Assembly (NCBI RefSeq): GCF_017308075.1
Contig: NZ_JAFKFX010000027.1
Span: forward strand, 223,339 to 287,338
DNA length: 64,000 nt
Direction: 5' to 3'
From: Allobosea sp.
GTDB lineage: Bacteria; Pseudomonadota; Alphaproteobacteria; Rhizobiales; Beijerinckiaceae
In this document: positions 9,118 to 17,448 of the stretch, piece by piece
Numbering within the stretch: the first letter of the stretch is position 1
Layout of the letters: each line of letters begins with the position of its first letter
Notes under the pieces: generated by a model
The model's database searches: none
What the model saw: only the letters and a program-made list of their open reading frames with translations
Told to the model about the DNA's origin: nothing
Position numbers and translations under genes: made by a program

Positions 9118-9222
9118 CCCTCATCCTGAGGAGCAAGGCGCGAGCCTTGCGTCTCGAAGGATGCTCCAGTGCGCTCTTAAACATCCTTCGAGATGCTGCT
9201 GCGCAGCGCCTCAGGATGAGGG
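9118..9222. repeat. Dispersed inverted repeat after coaA
   Basis: Outer arms CCCTCATCCTGAGG (9118-9131) and CCTCAGGATGAGGG (9209-9222) are perfect complements, and inner arms TCTCGAAGGATG (9152-9163) and CATCCTTCGAGA (9182-9193) are too. The words match a palindrome widely seen between genes in Rhizobiales. It fills most of the gap between coaA and the next gene and may act as a terminator. Confidence 0.8.
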
Positions 9223-9253
9223 CTCAGCTTCCGGCCTGCCTTCGGACCGTTGA

Positions 9254-9700
9254 ATGGAAACCCTCTCCTCCCTAGGCCTCATGGCAGGCGCAGCCTTCGT
9301 CGCCGCGACGCTGCTGCCGGCCCAGTCCGAGGCCGTGTTCGTCGGCCTGCTCGTCGCGAAGACCGTCGATCCGCTGCTGCTCTTTGCCGTCGCCAGCATC
9401 GCCAACACCGCCGGCTCGGTGATCAACTGGTGGCTCGGCCGGCTGATCGCCAAAGGCGGAATCGAGCGCCTGCCGGCGCGGCTGCGGCCGGACCCGGTGC
9501 GCTTCGCCAAGGCCCAGAGCTGGTTCGCCCGCTTCGGCTGGCCGTCCCTGCTCTTCGCCTGGCTGCCGATCGGCGGCGATCCGCTGACCTTCGTCGCGGG
9601 ATCGCTGAACTATCCGCTCGGCCGCTTCGTCCTGCTGGTGTTCATCGGCAAGGCGGCGCGCTATGCCCTGCTCTGGGCCGGCTGGGTCGCCGCCTCCTAG
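9254..9700 (+). CDS. YqaA family inner-membrane protein
   Basis: A 148-residue membrane protein with three or four hydrophobic segments. The opening AAFVAATLLPAQSEAVFVGLL, the motif NTAGSVINWWLGR near residue 55, and the re-entrant-like FGWPSLLFAWLPIGGDPLTFVAGSL near residue 95 are typical of YqaA, a small relative of the DedA/VTT family. The DedA superfamily includes lipid scramblases and proteins needed for membrane energetics; the specific role of YqaA is unknown. It stands alone between coaA and ridA. Confidence 0.88.
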   Translation: METLSSLGLMAGAAFVAATLLPAQSEAVFVGLLVAKTVDPLLLFAVASIANTAGSVINWWLGRLIAKGGIERLPARLRPDPVRFAKAQSWFARFGWPSLLFAWLPIGGDPLTFVAGSLNYPLGRFVLLVFIGKAARYALLWAGWVAAS

Positions 9701-9861
9701 ATCAAGGGCATCGCCTGACGCGAAGCTGCCGCCTATCCCTTTGCGAAAGCGTCGTAATAGCCGGAAAAACAGCGTCCGCTTGCCGGCCCGGCGCTCGCAG
9801 CGATTGCACAGCCGGAGGTCTCGGGCTACCAGCAAACCCCATCCTAGTGGAGAGATAGGTC

Positions 9862-10212
9862 ATGAGCATCAAGCGCATCGCCCCCGGCCCCCGTATGTCC
9901 AAGGCCGTCGTGCACGGCGACACCGTCTATCTGGCCGGCCAGGTCGCCGACAAGGCGGCGGGCAAGAGCGTCGCCGAGCAGACCAAGGAAATCCTCGGGA
10001 TCATCGACGGTCTCCTGGCCGAGGCCGGTTCGGACAAGAGCAAGCTGCTGATGGTCAACATCTGGCTTTCCGACATGTCGACCTTCGCCGAGATGAACGC
10101 CGTCTGGGACGCCTGGGTCTCGCAGGGCAACGCGCCCGGACGCGCCACGGTCGAGGCCAAGCTCGCCGGCCCGCAGTTCACGGTCGAGATCGCGGTCATC
10201 GCCGCGCGCTGA
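9862..10212 (+). CDS. RidA (YjgF/YER057c) family protein
   Basis: RidA proteins hydrolyse reactive enamine/imine intermediates released by PLP enzymes. The 116-residue product has the size and fold markers of the family: VHGDTVYLAGQVADK, EQTKEILGIIDGLLAEAGSDKSKLL, VNIWLSDMSTFAEMNAVWDAWV, PGRATVEAKLAGPQFTVEIAVIA. The conserved Arg of the active site is in GRATVEA. A GGAGAG ribosome site precedes the ATG. It may instead belong to a RidA subfamily with another activity. An aminotransferase gene lies nearby at 11633-12781, a natural source of such imines, but on the other strand. Confidence 0.9.
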   Translation: MSIKRIAPGPRMSKAVVHGDTVYLAGQVADKAAGKSVAEQTKEILGIIDGLLAEAGSDKSKLLMVNIWLSDMSTFAEMNAVWDAWVSQGNAPGRATVEAKLAGPQFTVEIAVIAAR

Positions 10213-10239
10213 GATCAGCACATATAAGGCCCGCGACGC

Positions 10240-11628
10240 ATGAACCAGGAAATCAGCAACATCCTGGCGCGGGTCTCGCAGCGCGAGGGCGTGCCCCCCG
10301 CGCTGCTACTGGCCGTGCTTGCGGCGATGGGACAAGCCTCCGGCAAGCCGGATTTCAGCCGCATCGAGCATGACCTGCGGCGCAAGGCCGGCGAATTCCG
10401 GAGCCTGCGCGAGCGCCTGCTGAAATCCTCCGTCGCCGACACCGAACTCGACCGGCTGCGCGCCGAGGCTGCACGCTCGCTGACGGAAGGCCGTTTCGCC
10501 GAGGCAGACCGGGCGCTCGCCCAGGCCGAGCTGCGCAATCTCGACGGCACCGTCGCGCTCGACAAAATGTCGAAGGAGAAGCTGCTCGCCGCCGCCTCCG
10601 GCCGGGCCGATCGCGGCGCGGTCGCGATGCTGCGCCTGAATGCGCAGGCCTATCACGATGCCGCCCAACGCTTCGCGGAGGCCGCGCTGATCGCCGCTTC
10701 CGCCGATCAGGAACGGTCCCGTGTTTATGCCTGGCTCCAGGGCGACGCGCTCGCCCGGCTCGGCGCCGATTTCCGCGACAAGGATGGCTTCAACGCCTCG
10801 ATCGCGCATTTCCGGGCGATGCTGGCCAAGCTCGACAATTTCGACCAGACCGTGGCCTGGGCGGCGACGCAGCAGCGCCTGGCGCGCGCGATCAACGGAC
10901 TGGCGCGCCTGCAGGGCGACCGAAGGCTGACCCGCCAGGCGATCGATATCTATCGCACCGTCCTCGACGATCTCACCCAGAAGCAGGCACCCGCGCTCTG
11001 GGCCGCGATCCAGAGCCGTTTCGGCGAAGCGCTGACCTCGCTCGGCGACGCAGAGGATGATGCCTCCATGCTCGAGGAAGGCATCGCGGCCTTGCGCGCC
11101 TCGCTGGCCGCGCTCGACCGCGGCACGATGCCGGCGGAGTGGACGCGGCTGAATTTCGAGCTCGGCAAGGCCTATGTCGCGCTCGGCCTGCGCGCCAGCG
11201 GCGCGGCAGCGCTGGAAGCGGCGATCAACGCCTTCAAGCGCGTCCTGGACGACTGGCAGCAGAGCACCCGCCCGCTCGAATGGGCCGAGGTGCAAGACCG
11301 GATCGGCGCCGCGCTTTGCGGGCTTTCCGCCTATTACCGCGAGCCCGTGGTGCTGGAGGAGGCGATCGCCGCCTTCGACGCGGCCCTGCTGGAGCGGCGG
11401 CGCGAGATCGTTCCCGCGCTCTGGGCCGAGAGCGCCGGCAACCGCGCCGATGCGCGGCTGCGGCTCGCGGAGCAGCTCGGCGAGCGCCCGATGGCCGAAA
11501 CCGCCGCCGCCGAACTGATGGGCGCGATCGAAACCCTGCGTGGCCTCGGCCTCGCGACCGAAGCCAAGCGCTTCGAGCCGGCACTGATCCGCGCCGGCAC
11601 ATTGGTCAGCAAGCTGCGCCAGCCTTGA
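10240..11628 (+). CDS. TPR-like repeat protein of unknown role
   Basis: A 462-residue, mostly helical, soluble-looking protein without a signal peptide. From about residue 140 it shows helical repeats of roughly 50 residues with recurring words such as AWAATQQRLARAINGLARL, ALWAAIQSRFGEALTSLG, EWTRLNFELGKAYVALGL and EWAEVQDRIGAALCGLS. These are of the TPR-like type often found in signalling or toxin-associated proteins. The N-terminal 140 residues are charged and may form a coiled coil (SLRERLLKSS, RLRAEAARSL). No catalytic domain is visible. It is 27 bases after ridA and ends 4 bases from the convergent aminotransferase gene. Likely a protein-interaction scaffold; partner unknown. Confidence 0.75.
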   Translation: MNQEISNILARVSQREGVPPALLLAVLAAMGQASGKPDFSRIEHDLRRKAGEFRSLRERLLKSSVADTELDRLRAEAARSLTEGRFAEADRALAQAELRNLDGTVALDKMSKEKLLAAASGRADRGAVAMLRLNAQAYHDAAQRFAEAALIAASADQERSRVYAWLQGDALARLGADFRDKDGFNASIAHFRAMLAKLDNFDQTVAWAATQQRLARAINGLARLQGDRRLTRQAIDIYRTVLDDLTQKQAPALWAAIQSRFGEALTSLGDAEDDASMLEEGIAALRASLAALDRGTMPAEWTRLNFELGKAYVALGLRASGAAALEAAINAFKRVLDDWQQSTRPLEWAEVQDRIGAALCGLSAYYREPVVLEEAIAAFDAALLERRREIVPALWAESAGNRADARLRLAEQLGERPMAETAAAELMGAIETLRGLGLATEAKRFEPALIRAGTLVSKLRQP

Positions 11629-11632
11629 CCGG

Positions 11633-12781
11633 TCAGCCCTTGCGGGCAGCTTCCAGCCGCTCCAGCGCCGAATCGAGCGTGGGGTCGTGCTTGGCGAAGC
11701 AGAAACGCACGACATTGCGCACCGCTCCTTCCGCATAGAAGGCGCTGACCGGGATCGCCGCGACGCCGTTCTGCATCACGAGGCGCTGGCACCAGGCAAC
11801 GTCGTCGCTCTCGCCGAGCGGGGCGATGTCGACATTGAGGAAATAGGTGCCCTTGCTCGGCAGCACGCTGTAGCCGAGTTCGGTCAATCCCTTGGCGAAA
11901 CGGTTGCGCGAGCGCTGGAAATCGGCGCGCATGCCCTCGAAATAGCCGTCCTCCTTGCCGAGTCCGTAGGCGACGGCGGCCTGCAGGTTCGGCGGGGTGG
12001 TGAAGGTGATGTACTGGTGCGCCTTGGCGAGCACGCGCATCAGTTCCGGCGCCGCCATGACCATGCCGACCTTCCAGCCGGTCAGCGAGAAGATCTTGCC
12101 GGCCGAGGAGATCTTGACGGTGCGCTCGCGCATGCCGGGACGGCTCATCAGCGGCCTATGGCGGTGGCCATCGAAGACGACATGCTCCCAGACCTCGTCG
12201 CAGATCGCGACCGCGTCATGGCGCCGGCAGAAATCGGCGAGCAGGTCGAGATCGGCGTCGCTGAAGATCGTCGCGGTCGGGTTCAGCGGATTGTTGAACA
12301 GCACGACCCTGGTCTTCGGCGAGAAGGCCTGCGCCAGCGCCTCCTCGGAGAGGCCGAAATGCGGCGGCTTCAGCGTCACGAATTTCGGGATGCCGCCGGC
12401 ACGGCGCACCAGCGGCACATAGGCGTCGTACATCGGCTCGAACAGCACGACCTCGTCGCCCGGCGAGACCAGCGCCATCAGCGCGCCGGCGATCGCCTCG
12501 GTCGCGCCCGAGGTCACCATCACCTCGGTGTCGGGATCGAGATCGAGCCCCTGCCAATGCTTGAAATGCGTCGCCGTCGCCTGGCGCAGTTCGGGCAGAC
12601 CCATCATCGGCGGATACTGGTTCCAGCCGTCCATCACCGCATCGGCCGCCTTGCGCCGGACATCCTGCGGGCCGGGATCGTCGGGAAAGCCCTGCCCGAG
12701 ATTGACGGCCCGGTGCTCGCGCGCGAGCCGCGACATCACCTCGAAGACGCTGGTCTGGAGAGCGGAAAAGATCGGATTCAT
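11633..12781 (-). CDS. PLP-dependent class I/II aminotransferase
   Basis: A 382-residue fold-type I aminotransferase. It shows NLGQGFPDDPGP near the N-terminus, the cofactor-stacking and Asn/Asp motifs NNPLNPTATIFS and CDEVWEHVVFDG, and the Schiff-base Lys in SSAGKIFSLTGWKVG. The final Arg for carboxylate binding is in VRFCFAKH. The closest groups by eye are the methionine/kynurenine aminotransferase type (YbdL-like) and the succinyldiaminopimelate aminotransferase DapC type; I cannot choose between them. It is convergent with the TPR gene and divergent from cobQ across a long gap, so it is probably transcribed alone. Confidence 0.88.
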   Translation of the reverse strand: MNPIFSALQTSVFEVMSRLAREHRAVNLGQGFPDDPGPQDVRRKAADAVMDGWNQYPPMMGLPELRQATATHFKHWQGLDLDPDTEVMVTSGATEAIAGALMALVSPGDEVVLFEPMYDAYVPLVRRAGGIPKFVTLKPPHFGLSEEALAQAFSPKTRVVLFNNPLNPTATIFSDADLDLLADFCRRHDAVAICDEVWEHVVFDGHRHRPLMSRPGMRERTVKISSAGKIFSLTGWKVGMVMAAPELMRVLAKAHQYITFTTPPNLQAAVAYGLGKEDGYFEGMRADFQRSRNRFAKGLTELGYSVLPSKGTYFLNVDIAPLGESDDVAWCQRLVMQNGVAAIPVSAFYAEGAVRNVVRFCFAKHDPTLDSALERLEAARKG

Positions 12782-13173
12782 CGCGGCGTCATGCAGTCGG
12801 CTGGCGAGCCGGATGCCTCGGAACGAAAGCGCCAGGCGCTGCGATCCCGCGGCGAAATCCGTCTCTCATCGGAGAAAGGGAAGCTCGATGCGGCCAGAAC
12901 CACGTCTCGCCTCAGTCCGCTCCCAGCGGCAGGCCGGCAATAGCATGCGGCGCCGCGGTTCGCACGCCTCCAGACATCGCTTCGACGACTATGAAATGAA
13001 GAATGTTGACATTCATCAGCGGTCAGTGTCTTTTCGGGCTCAGCCGATTCACGACAGCGGCCTGCGGTTTCTTCGCCCCTTTGAGGCCGCAGGATGCTGA
13101 CGTGGGTCGGTGAGCCTTTTTCAGGGGCCCGCCACCTGCTTGCCGGCCCGGTGGCCGCGGCCTATCAGGCGCC
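12782..13173. other. Long divergent intergenic region between aminotransferase and cobQ
   Basis: About 390 bases without a gene I can support; open frames here lack codon and family signals. The only clear element is a small palindrome at 13001-13014. The sequence just before cobQ has a possible GCCACC/GGTGGC stem. I looked for the conserved B12-box of a cobalamin riboswitch, expected before a cobalamin gene, and did not see one. Confidence 0.55.
13001..13014. promoter_or_regulatory. Candidate operator palindrome upstream of cobQ
   Basis: GAATGTTGACATTC: arms GAATGT and ACATTC are perfect complements separated by TG. It sits in a locally AT-richer patch between the divergent aminotransferase and cobQ genes. 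Its embedded TTGACA could also be a -35 box reading toward cobQ. No regulator is identified. Confidence 0.35.
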
Positions 13174-14664
13174 ATGGCCCCGAAACGCTCCACTCCCGCG
13201 CTGATGGTGCTCGGCACCGGTTCGAATGTCGGCAAATCGCTGCTGGTCGCCGGCTTGTGCCGGCTCTTCGCCGATCGCGGGCTGAAGGTGCGCCCGTTCA
13301 AGCCGCAGAACATGTCGAACAATGCCGCGGCGACACCGCAGGGCGAGATCGGCCGGGCCCAGGCGCTGCAGGCGCGCGCCGCGCGCATCGCCGCCCATGT
13401 CGACATGAACCCGGTGCTGCTCAAGCCGGAGAGCAATACCGGCAGCCAGATCGTGCTGCAGGGCCGCGTCACCGGCCGGCTCAGCTCGGGCGATTTCGCG
13501 CGCCGCGGCGACTTCCTGCCCAAGGTGCTGGAGAGCTTCGGCCGACTCTGCGACGGCGCCGATCTCGTCATCGTCGAGGGCGCGGGCTCGCCGGCCGAGA
13601 CCAATCTGCGTGCCCGCGACATCGCCAATCTCGGTTTCGCCCGGGCCGCCGGGGTACCGGCGATGCTGGTCGGCGACATCGACCGCGGCGGCGTGATCGC
13701 GAGCCTGGTCGGCACCCATGCGGTGCTGGACGAAGCCGACCGGGCCATGATCCGCGCCTTCGCGATCAACCGCTTCCGTGGCGATGTCGGCCTGTTCCGC
13801 GAGGGCATCGCGACGATCGAGGCTGCGACCGGCTGGCCCTCGCTCGGCGTCGTGCCATGGTTCCCGCAGGCGGCGCGCCTGCCGGCCGAGGACGGGCTTG
13901 ACCTCGAGCGTGACGCCCGCCGCCCGGGCGCGATGCTCAAGGTCATCGTGCCGGTGCTGCCGGGCATCGCCAATTTCGACGATCTCGACCCGCTGAAACA
14001 GGAGCCCGAGGTCGATCTCGTGCTGATCGGCCCCGGCCAGCCGCTACCGGGCGATGCCGGCCTCGTCATCCTGCCGGGATCGAAGACGACGCTGCGCGAC
14101 CTCGCCCGGCTGCGCAGCGAGGGCTGGGACATCGACATCCTCGCCCATCACCGGCGCGGCGGGCATGTGCTCGGCCTGTGCGGCGGCTACCAGATGCTCG
14201 GCCGCGTGGTGCGCGATCCGCTCGGCCTCGAAGGCCCGCAGGGCGAAGCGCCCGGGCTCGGCCTGCTCGACGTCGAAACCGAGCTCACGCCCGACAAGAC
14301 GGTGCGCGAGGTTTCGGCTGTGCATGCGGACAGCGGCGCGACCGGGCAGGCCTATGAGATCCATCTCGGCGCCAGTTCCGGGCCGGACACGGCGCGCGCG
14401 CCCTTCCGCGTCGCGGGCGTGAATGAAGGCGCGCAGAGCCCGGATGGACGCGTCAGCGGCAGCTATCTGCACGGCGTGCTCGCCTCGGACCCGCTGCGCG
14501 CCGCCTGGCTCGGCGGCATCGCGGGACGCGGCCTCGCGGCCGGGCCGGGCTACGAAGCCGGCGTCGAGGCGGCGCTCGACGCCCTGGCGGCGCATCTCGC
14601 CGCACATCTCGACATCGAAGCGTTGCTCGCCCTGGCGCGTTCGCGCACCGGCTTGATCTCGTGA
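13174..14664 (+). CDS. cobQ: Cobyric acid synthase CobQ
   Basis: Amidates four side chains of adenosylcobyrinic acid a,c-diamide in cobalamin synthesis, using glutamine and ATP. The 496-residue product has an N-terminal dethiobiotin-synthetase-like ATPase domain ([54 protein letters not shown]) and a C-terminal class I glutaminase domain. The latter has Cys in [11 protein letters not shown] near residue 335 and the final His in SYLHGVL. No other cobalamin gene is in the window, so this is an isolated copy from a dispersed pathway. A weak hairpin (GGCTGA/TCAGCC, 14691-14708) follows the stop. Confidence 0.95.
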   Translation: MAPKRSTPALMVLGTGSNVGKSLLVAGLCRLFADRGLKVRPFKPQNMSNNAAATPQGEIGRAQALQARAARIAAHVDMNPVLLKPESNTGSQIVLQGRVTGRLSSGDFARRGDFLPKVLESFGRLCDGADLVIVEGAGSPAETNLRARDIANLGFARAAGVPAMLVGDIDRGGVIASLVGTHAVLDEADRAMIRAFAINRFRGDVGLFREGIATIEAATGWPSLGVVPWFPQAARLPAEDGLDLERDARRPGAMLKVIVPVLPGIANFDDLDPLKQEPEVDLVLIGPGQPLPGDAGLVILPGSKTTLRDLARLRSEGWDIDILAHHRRGGHVLGLCGGYQMLGRVVRDPLGLEGPQGEAPGLGLLDVETELTPDKTVREVSAVHADSGATGQAYEIHLGASSGPDTARAPFRVAGVNEGAQSPDGRVSGSYLHGVLASDPLRAAWLGGIAGRGLAAGPGYEAGVEAALDALAAHLAAHLDIEALLALARSRTGLIS

Positions 14665-14719
14665 CCTTCCGTCAAGAAATTGTCAGGAGCGGCTGAATAA
14701 AGTCAGCCAAGTCAAATTG

Positions 14720-14748
14720 TTGACGATTGACGAAAAACGTCATATTGA
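14720..14748 (+). promoter_or_regulatory. Predicted promoter with embedded operator for the TetR gene
   Basis: TTGACG (14720-14725) and TATTGA (14743-14748) are spaced by 17 bases and read as a sigma-70-type promoter. Between them lies the inverted repeat TGACG-AAAAA-CGTCA (14728-14742), well placed for a repressor to block polymerase. A TetR-family gene follows directly, so autoregulation is a natural inference. Confidence 0.5.
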
Positions 14749-14799
14749 TCGATGGCGTCCTTTCGACACGCAAGCAACCGGAGCGGGAAGCCGCTTGGC

Positions 14800-15396
14800 A
14801 TGACCAGTTTAGAGCGCGACACCAGGCAGGACATCGTCGATGTCGCCGAGCGGTTCTTCCGCCAGATCGGCTACCAGAAGACCACCGTCGCCGACATCGC
14901 CAAGTCGCTGCGGATGAGCCCCGCCAACGTCTACCGCTTCTTCGATTCCAAGAAAGCGATCAACGAGGCCGTCGCAGAGCGCGCCATGGGCGAGCTCGAA
15001 GCGCTGGTGACGGCGATCGCGGCCGAGAAGCGACCTGCGGCCGAGAGGCTGCGCGAGATCCTCGCGACGACCTGCCGGCTCAACTCGGCCCGCTATCTCG
15101 ACAATCAGCGGCTCCACGAAATGGTCGCCTGCGCGATGGAGGAGAGCTGGGACGTCATCCGCGCCCATGTCGAGCGCTATGACGCGATTCTGCGCGGCGT
15201 CGTCGCCGACGGCATGGAAAAGGGCGAGTTCACCGCCGGTGATGCGCGCACCGCCACCTATTGCGTACGCGCCGCGATGATCCGCTTCTGCAATCCGTTG
15301 TTGCTCACCCAATGCGGCGCCCTACCCGGGCCCGGCGTCGACGAGATGATCGACTTCGTCCTTGCCGGTCTCGGTCACCGCGCTGCCGGCGGCTGA
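14800..15396 (+). CDS. TetR/AcrR family transcriptional regulator
   Basis: A 198-residue DNA-binding repressor. The N-terminal domain has the TetR helix-turn-helix: DIVDVAERFFRQIGYQKTTVADIAKSLRMSPANVYRFFDSK-type residues (about 10-50), where the recognition helix contains SPANVYRFF. The C-terminal ligand domain is not recognisable by motif. The ATG at 14800 is chosen because a GGGAAG ribosome site precedes it and it lies about 45 bases past the predicted promoter; a longer frame from 14752 would begin on the promoter itself. No drug-efflux gene is adjacent; the next gene downstream is for sugar synthesis. Confidence 0.88.
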   Translation: MTSLERDTRQDIVDVAERFFRQIGYQKTTVADIAKSLRMSPANVYRFFDSKKAINEAVAERAMGELEALVTAIAAEKRPAAERLREILATTCRLNSARYLDNQRLHEMVACAMEESWDVIRAHVERYDAILRGVVADGMEKGEFTAGDARTATYCVRAAMIRFCNPLLLTQCGALPGPGVDEMIDFVLAGLGHRAAGG

Positions 15397-15480
15397 ACGG
15401 CCGGCTTATCGACCGGAAAACGTGCCGGTCGTCCGCCTTGCGTTGACAAGGCCTCACGGGAGCGGGATACCCCGCCGCGC

Positions 15481-17448
15481 ATGCTGAACCTCACCAAACC
15501 GGGCGCCAAGAAGCTCGCCGTGATCGTCCATGACCTGGCGATGACGGCATTGGCGATTCTGTTCGTCTTCGCGGTCCGCTTCGACGGCGCGCAGTTCGAC
15601 GAGCGCATGCGCGACCTGCCAAGCTTCCTGCCGTTCTTCGTGGCCTATTCCGGCGTCGTCTACTGGTTCTTCCAGCTCTACCGCTCGAAATGGCGCTTCG
15701 CCTCTCTGCCGGACCTGTCCAACATCGTGCGGGCGGTCAGCATCCTGGCGCTGACTCTGCTGGTCGTCGACTATGTCCTCGTCGCGCCCAATCTTTACGG
15801 CTATTTCTACTTCGGCAAGATCGCCATCGCCCTCTACTGGCTGGTCCAGGCCGCGCTGCTCGGCGGCCCGCGCCTGGCCTATCGCTACTTCAAATACTCA
15901 CGCTCCAAGCACCACGCCGCCCGCGAGGCGACGTTGCCGGCGCTGCTGCTCGGCCGCAGCGCCGATGTCGAGGTGGTGATTCGCGCCATGGAAACCGGCA
16001 CGATGGGCAGGATGCGCCCGGTCGGCATCCTGACGCCGCGCAAGGACGATCTCGGCCAGTCGATCCGCGGCGTGCCGGTGCTCGGCCTGGTCTCGCAGAT
16101 CGAGACGATCGCCACCGATGCGGCCGAGCGCGGCGAACCCTTCCGGCGCATCGTCGCCGCCCCGAGCGCGCTCCTGCCCGAGGCCGAGCCCGATCAGTGG
16201 CTGGCCCGGACCCGCAAGCTCGCCATCCCGATCTCGCGGCTCGACACGCTCGGCGAGGGCATGCGCGGCAGCGAGCTCGCGCCGCTCGAGATCGAGGACC
16301 TGCTGGTGCGCCCCTCGGTCACGATCGACCGTGCGCGCCTGGAAGGCTTTCTGAAGGGCAAGCGGGTCATCGTCACCGGCGGCGGCGGCTCGATCGGCTC
16401 CGAAATCTGCCTGCGCTGCGCCGCCTTCGGTGCCGCCGAGCTCCTGGTGGTCGAGAGCTCGGAGCCGGCATTGTTCCATGTCACCGAGGCGCTGGCCGCG
16501 CAGGAGCTGCCGATGCGCGTCACCGGCGCGCTCGCCGATGTCCGCGACGAGGCCCGCATCGGCCCGTTGTTCAAGGCCTTCGCCCCCGACATCGTCATCC
16601 ACGCCGCAGCGCTCAAGCACGTGCCCTATCTCGAGGCGGACTGGGGCGAGGGCATCAAGACCAATATCTTCGGCTCGGTCGCCGTGACCGAGGCGGCGAT
16701 CGCCGCCGGCGCCGGCATCTTCGTGATGATCTCGACCGACAAGGCGATCGAGCCGGTCTCGATGCTCGGCGCGACCAAGCGCTTCGCCGAAATGTACGCC
16801 CAGGCCCGCGACGCCGAATTCGCCGCCGGCAACCGCGGCATGCGCCTGGTCGCCGTACGCTTCGGCAATGTGCTCGGCTCGGTCGGCTCGGTGGTGCCGA
16901 AATTCAAGGCGCAGATCGAGCGCGGCGGGCCGGTCACCGTGACCAGCCCGGACATGATCCGCTATTTCATGACGATCCGCGAAGCCTGCGACCTCGTGCT
17001 GAGCGCCGCCTCGCATGCCCCCGAGCATGACGCCGCCGGCGACCGCGCCGCGGTCTACGTGCTGAAGATGGGTCAGCCGCTGAAGATCATCGACCTCGCC
17101 GAGCGCATGATCCGCCTCGCCGGCTACGAGCCCGGCAGCGATATCGAGATCGCGATCACCGGCGTGCGGCCGGGCGAGCGCCTGAACGAGATCCTGTTCG
17201 CCAAGGACGAGCCGATGGCCGAGACCGGGCTCGACGGGGTGATGGCGGCCAAGCCGATCTTCGCCGGGCGCGAGCGCATGCTGGCCTGGCTCGAGGAGCT
17301 GGAGCGGGCCGTCGCCGCCCATGACCGGCGCGGGGCCGAGGCGGTGCTCGACCAAGCGATCCCGGACTTCAGACTTCGCCAGCCGGCAACACCGCTAGCC
17401 GCGCCAGCGCAGCCTCACTCCCAATCCGCGGCTGCCAGCCAGCGCTGA
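15481..17448 (+). CDS. Membrane-bound nucleotide-sugar 4,6-dehydratase (FlaA1/WbpM/CapD type)
   Basis: A 655-residue protein with about four N-terminal membrane helices (within residues 1-140), a middle nucleotide-binding-like domain, and a C-terminal extended SDR domain. The NAD loop is TGGGGSIGSE near residue 300; STDKAIEPVSMLGATKR contains the Ser and the Met-x3-Lys that replaces Tyr-x3-Lys in this family; RFGNVLGSVGSVVPKF and MTIREACDLVL follow. Such enzymes convert UDP-GlcNAc to the 4-keto-6-deoxy sugar. Its 3' end overlaps the convergent epimerase gene by 80 bases. With the two minus-strand genes that follow it resembles the Rhizobium wreV-wreQ-wreU set for N-acetylquinovosamine (inference). 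Confidence 0.9.
   Translation: MLNLTKPGAKKLAVIVHDLAMTALAILFVFAVRFDGAQFDERMRDLPSFLPFFVAYSGVVYWFFQLYRSKWRFASLPDLSNIVRAVSILALTLLVVDYVLVAPNLYGYFYFGKIAIALYWLVQAALLGGPRLAYRYFKYSRSKHHAAREATLPALLLGRSADVEVVIRAMETGTMGRMRPVGILTPRKDDLGQSIRGVPVLGLVSQIETIATDAAERGEPFRRIVAAPSALLPEAEPDQWLARTRKLAIPISRLDTLGEGMRGSELAPLEIEDLLVRPSVTIDRARLEGFLKGKRVIVTGGGGSIGSEICLRCAAFGAAELLVVESSEPALFHVTEALAAQELPMRVTGALADVRDEARIGPLFKAFAPDIVIHAAALKHVPYLEADWGEGIKTNIFGSVAVTEAAIAAGAGIFVMISTDKAIEPVSMLGATKRFAEMYAQARDAEFAAGNRGMRLVAVRFGNVLGSVGSVVPKFKAQIERGGPVTVTSPDMIRYFMTIREACDLVLSAASHAPEHDAAGDRAAVYVLKMGQPLKIIDLAERMIRLAGYEPGSDIEIAITGVRPGERLNEILFAKDEPMAETGLDGVMAAKPIFAGRERMLAWLEELERAVAAHDRRGAEAVLDQAIPDFRLRQPATPLAAPAQPHSQSAAASQR

Noticed and set aside
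12782-13173. Cobalamin riboswitch before cobQ
   Set aside because: I looked for the conserved B12 box and the flanking stem motifs and did not find them. A covariance-model search would settle it.
14752-14799. Extended N-terminus for the TetR regulator
   Set aside because: The earlier ATG has no ribosome site and lies at the predicted transcription start; the inner ATG at 14800 fits both signals.
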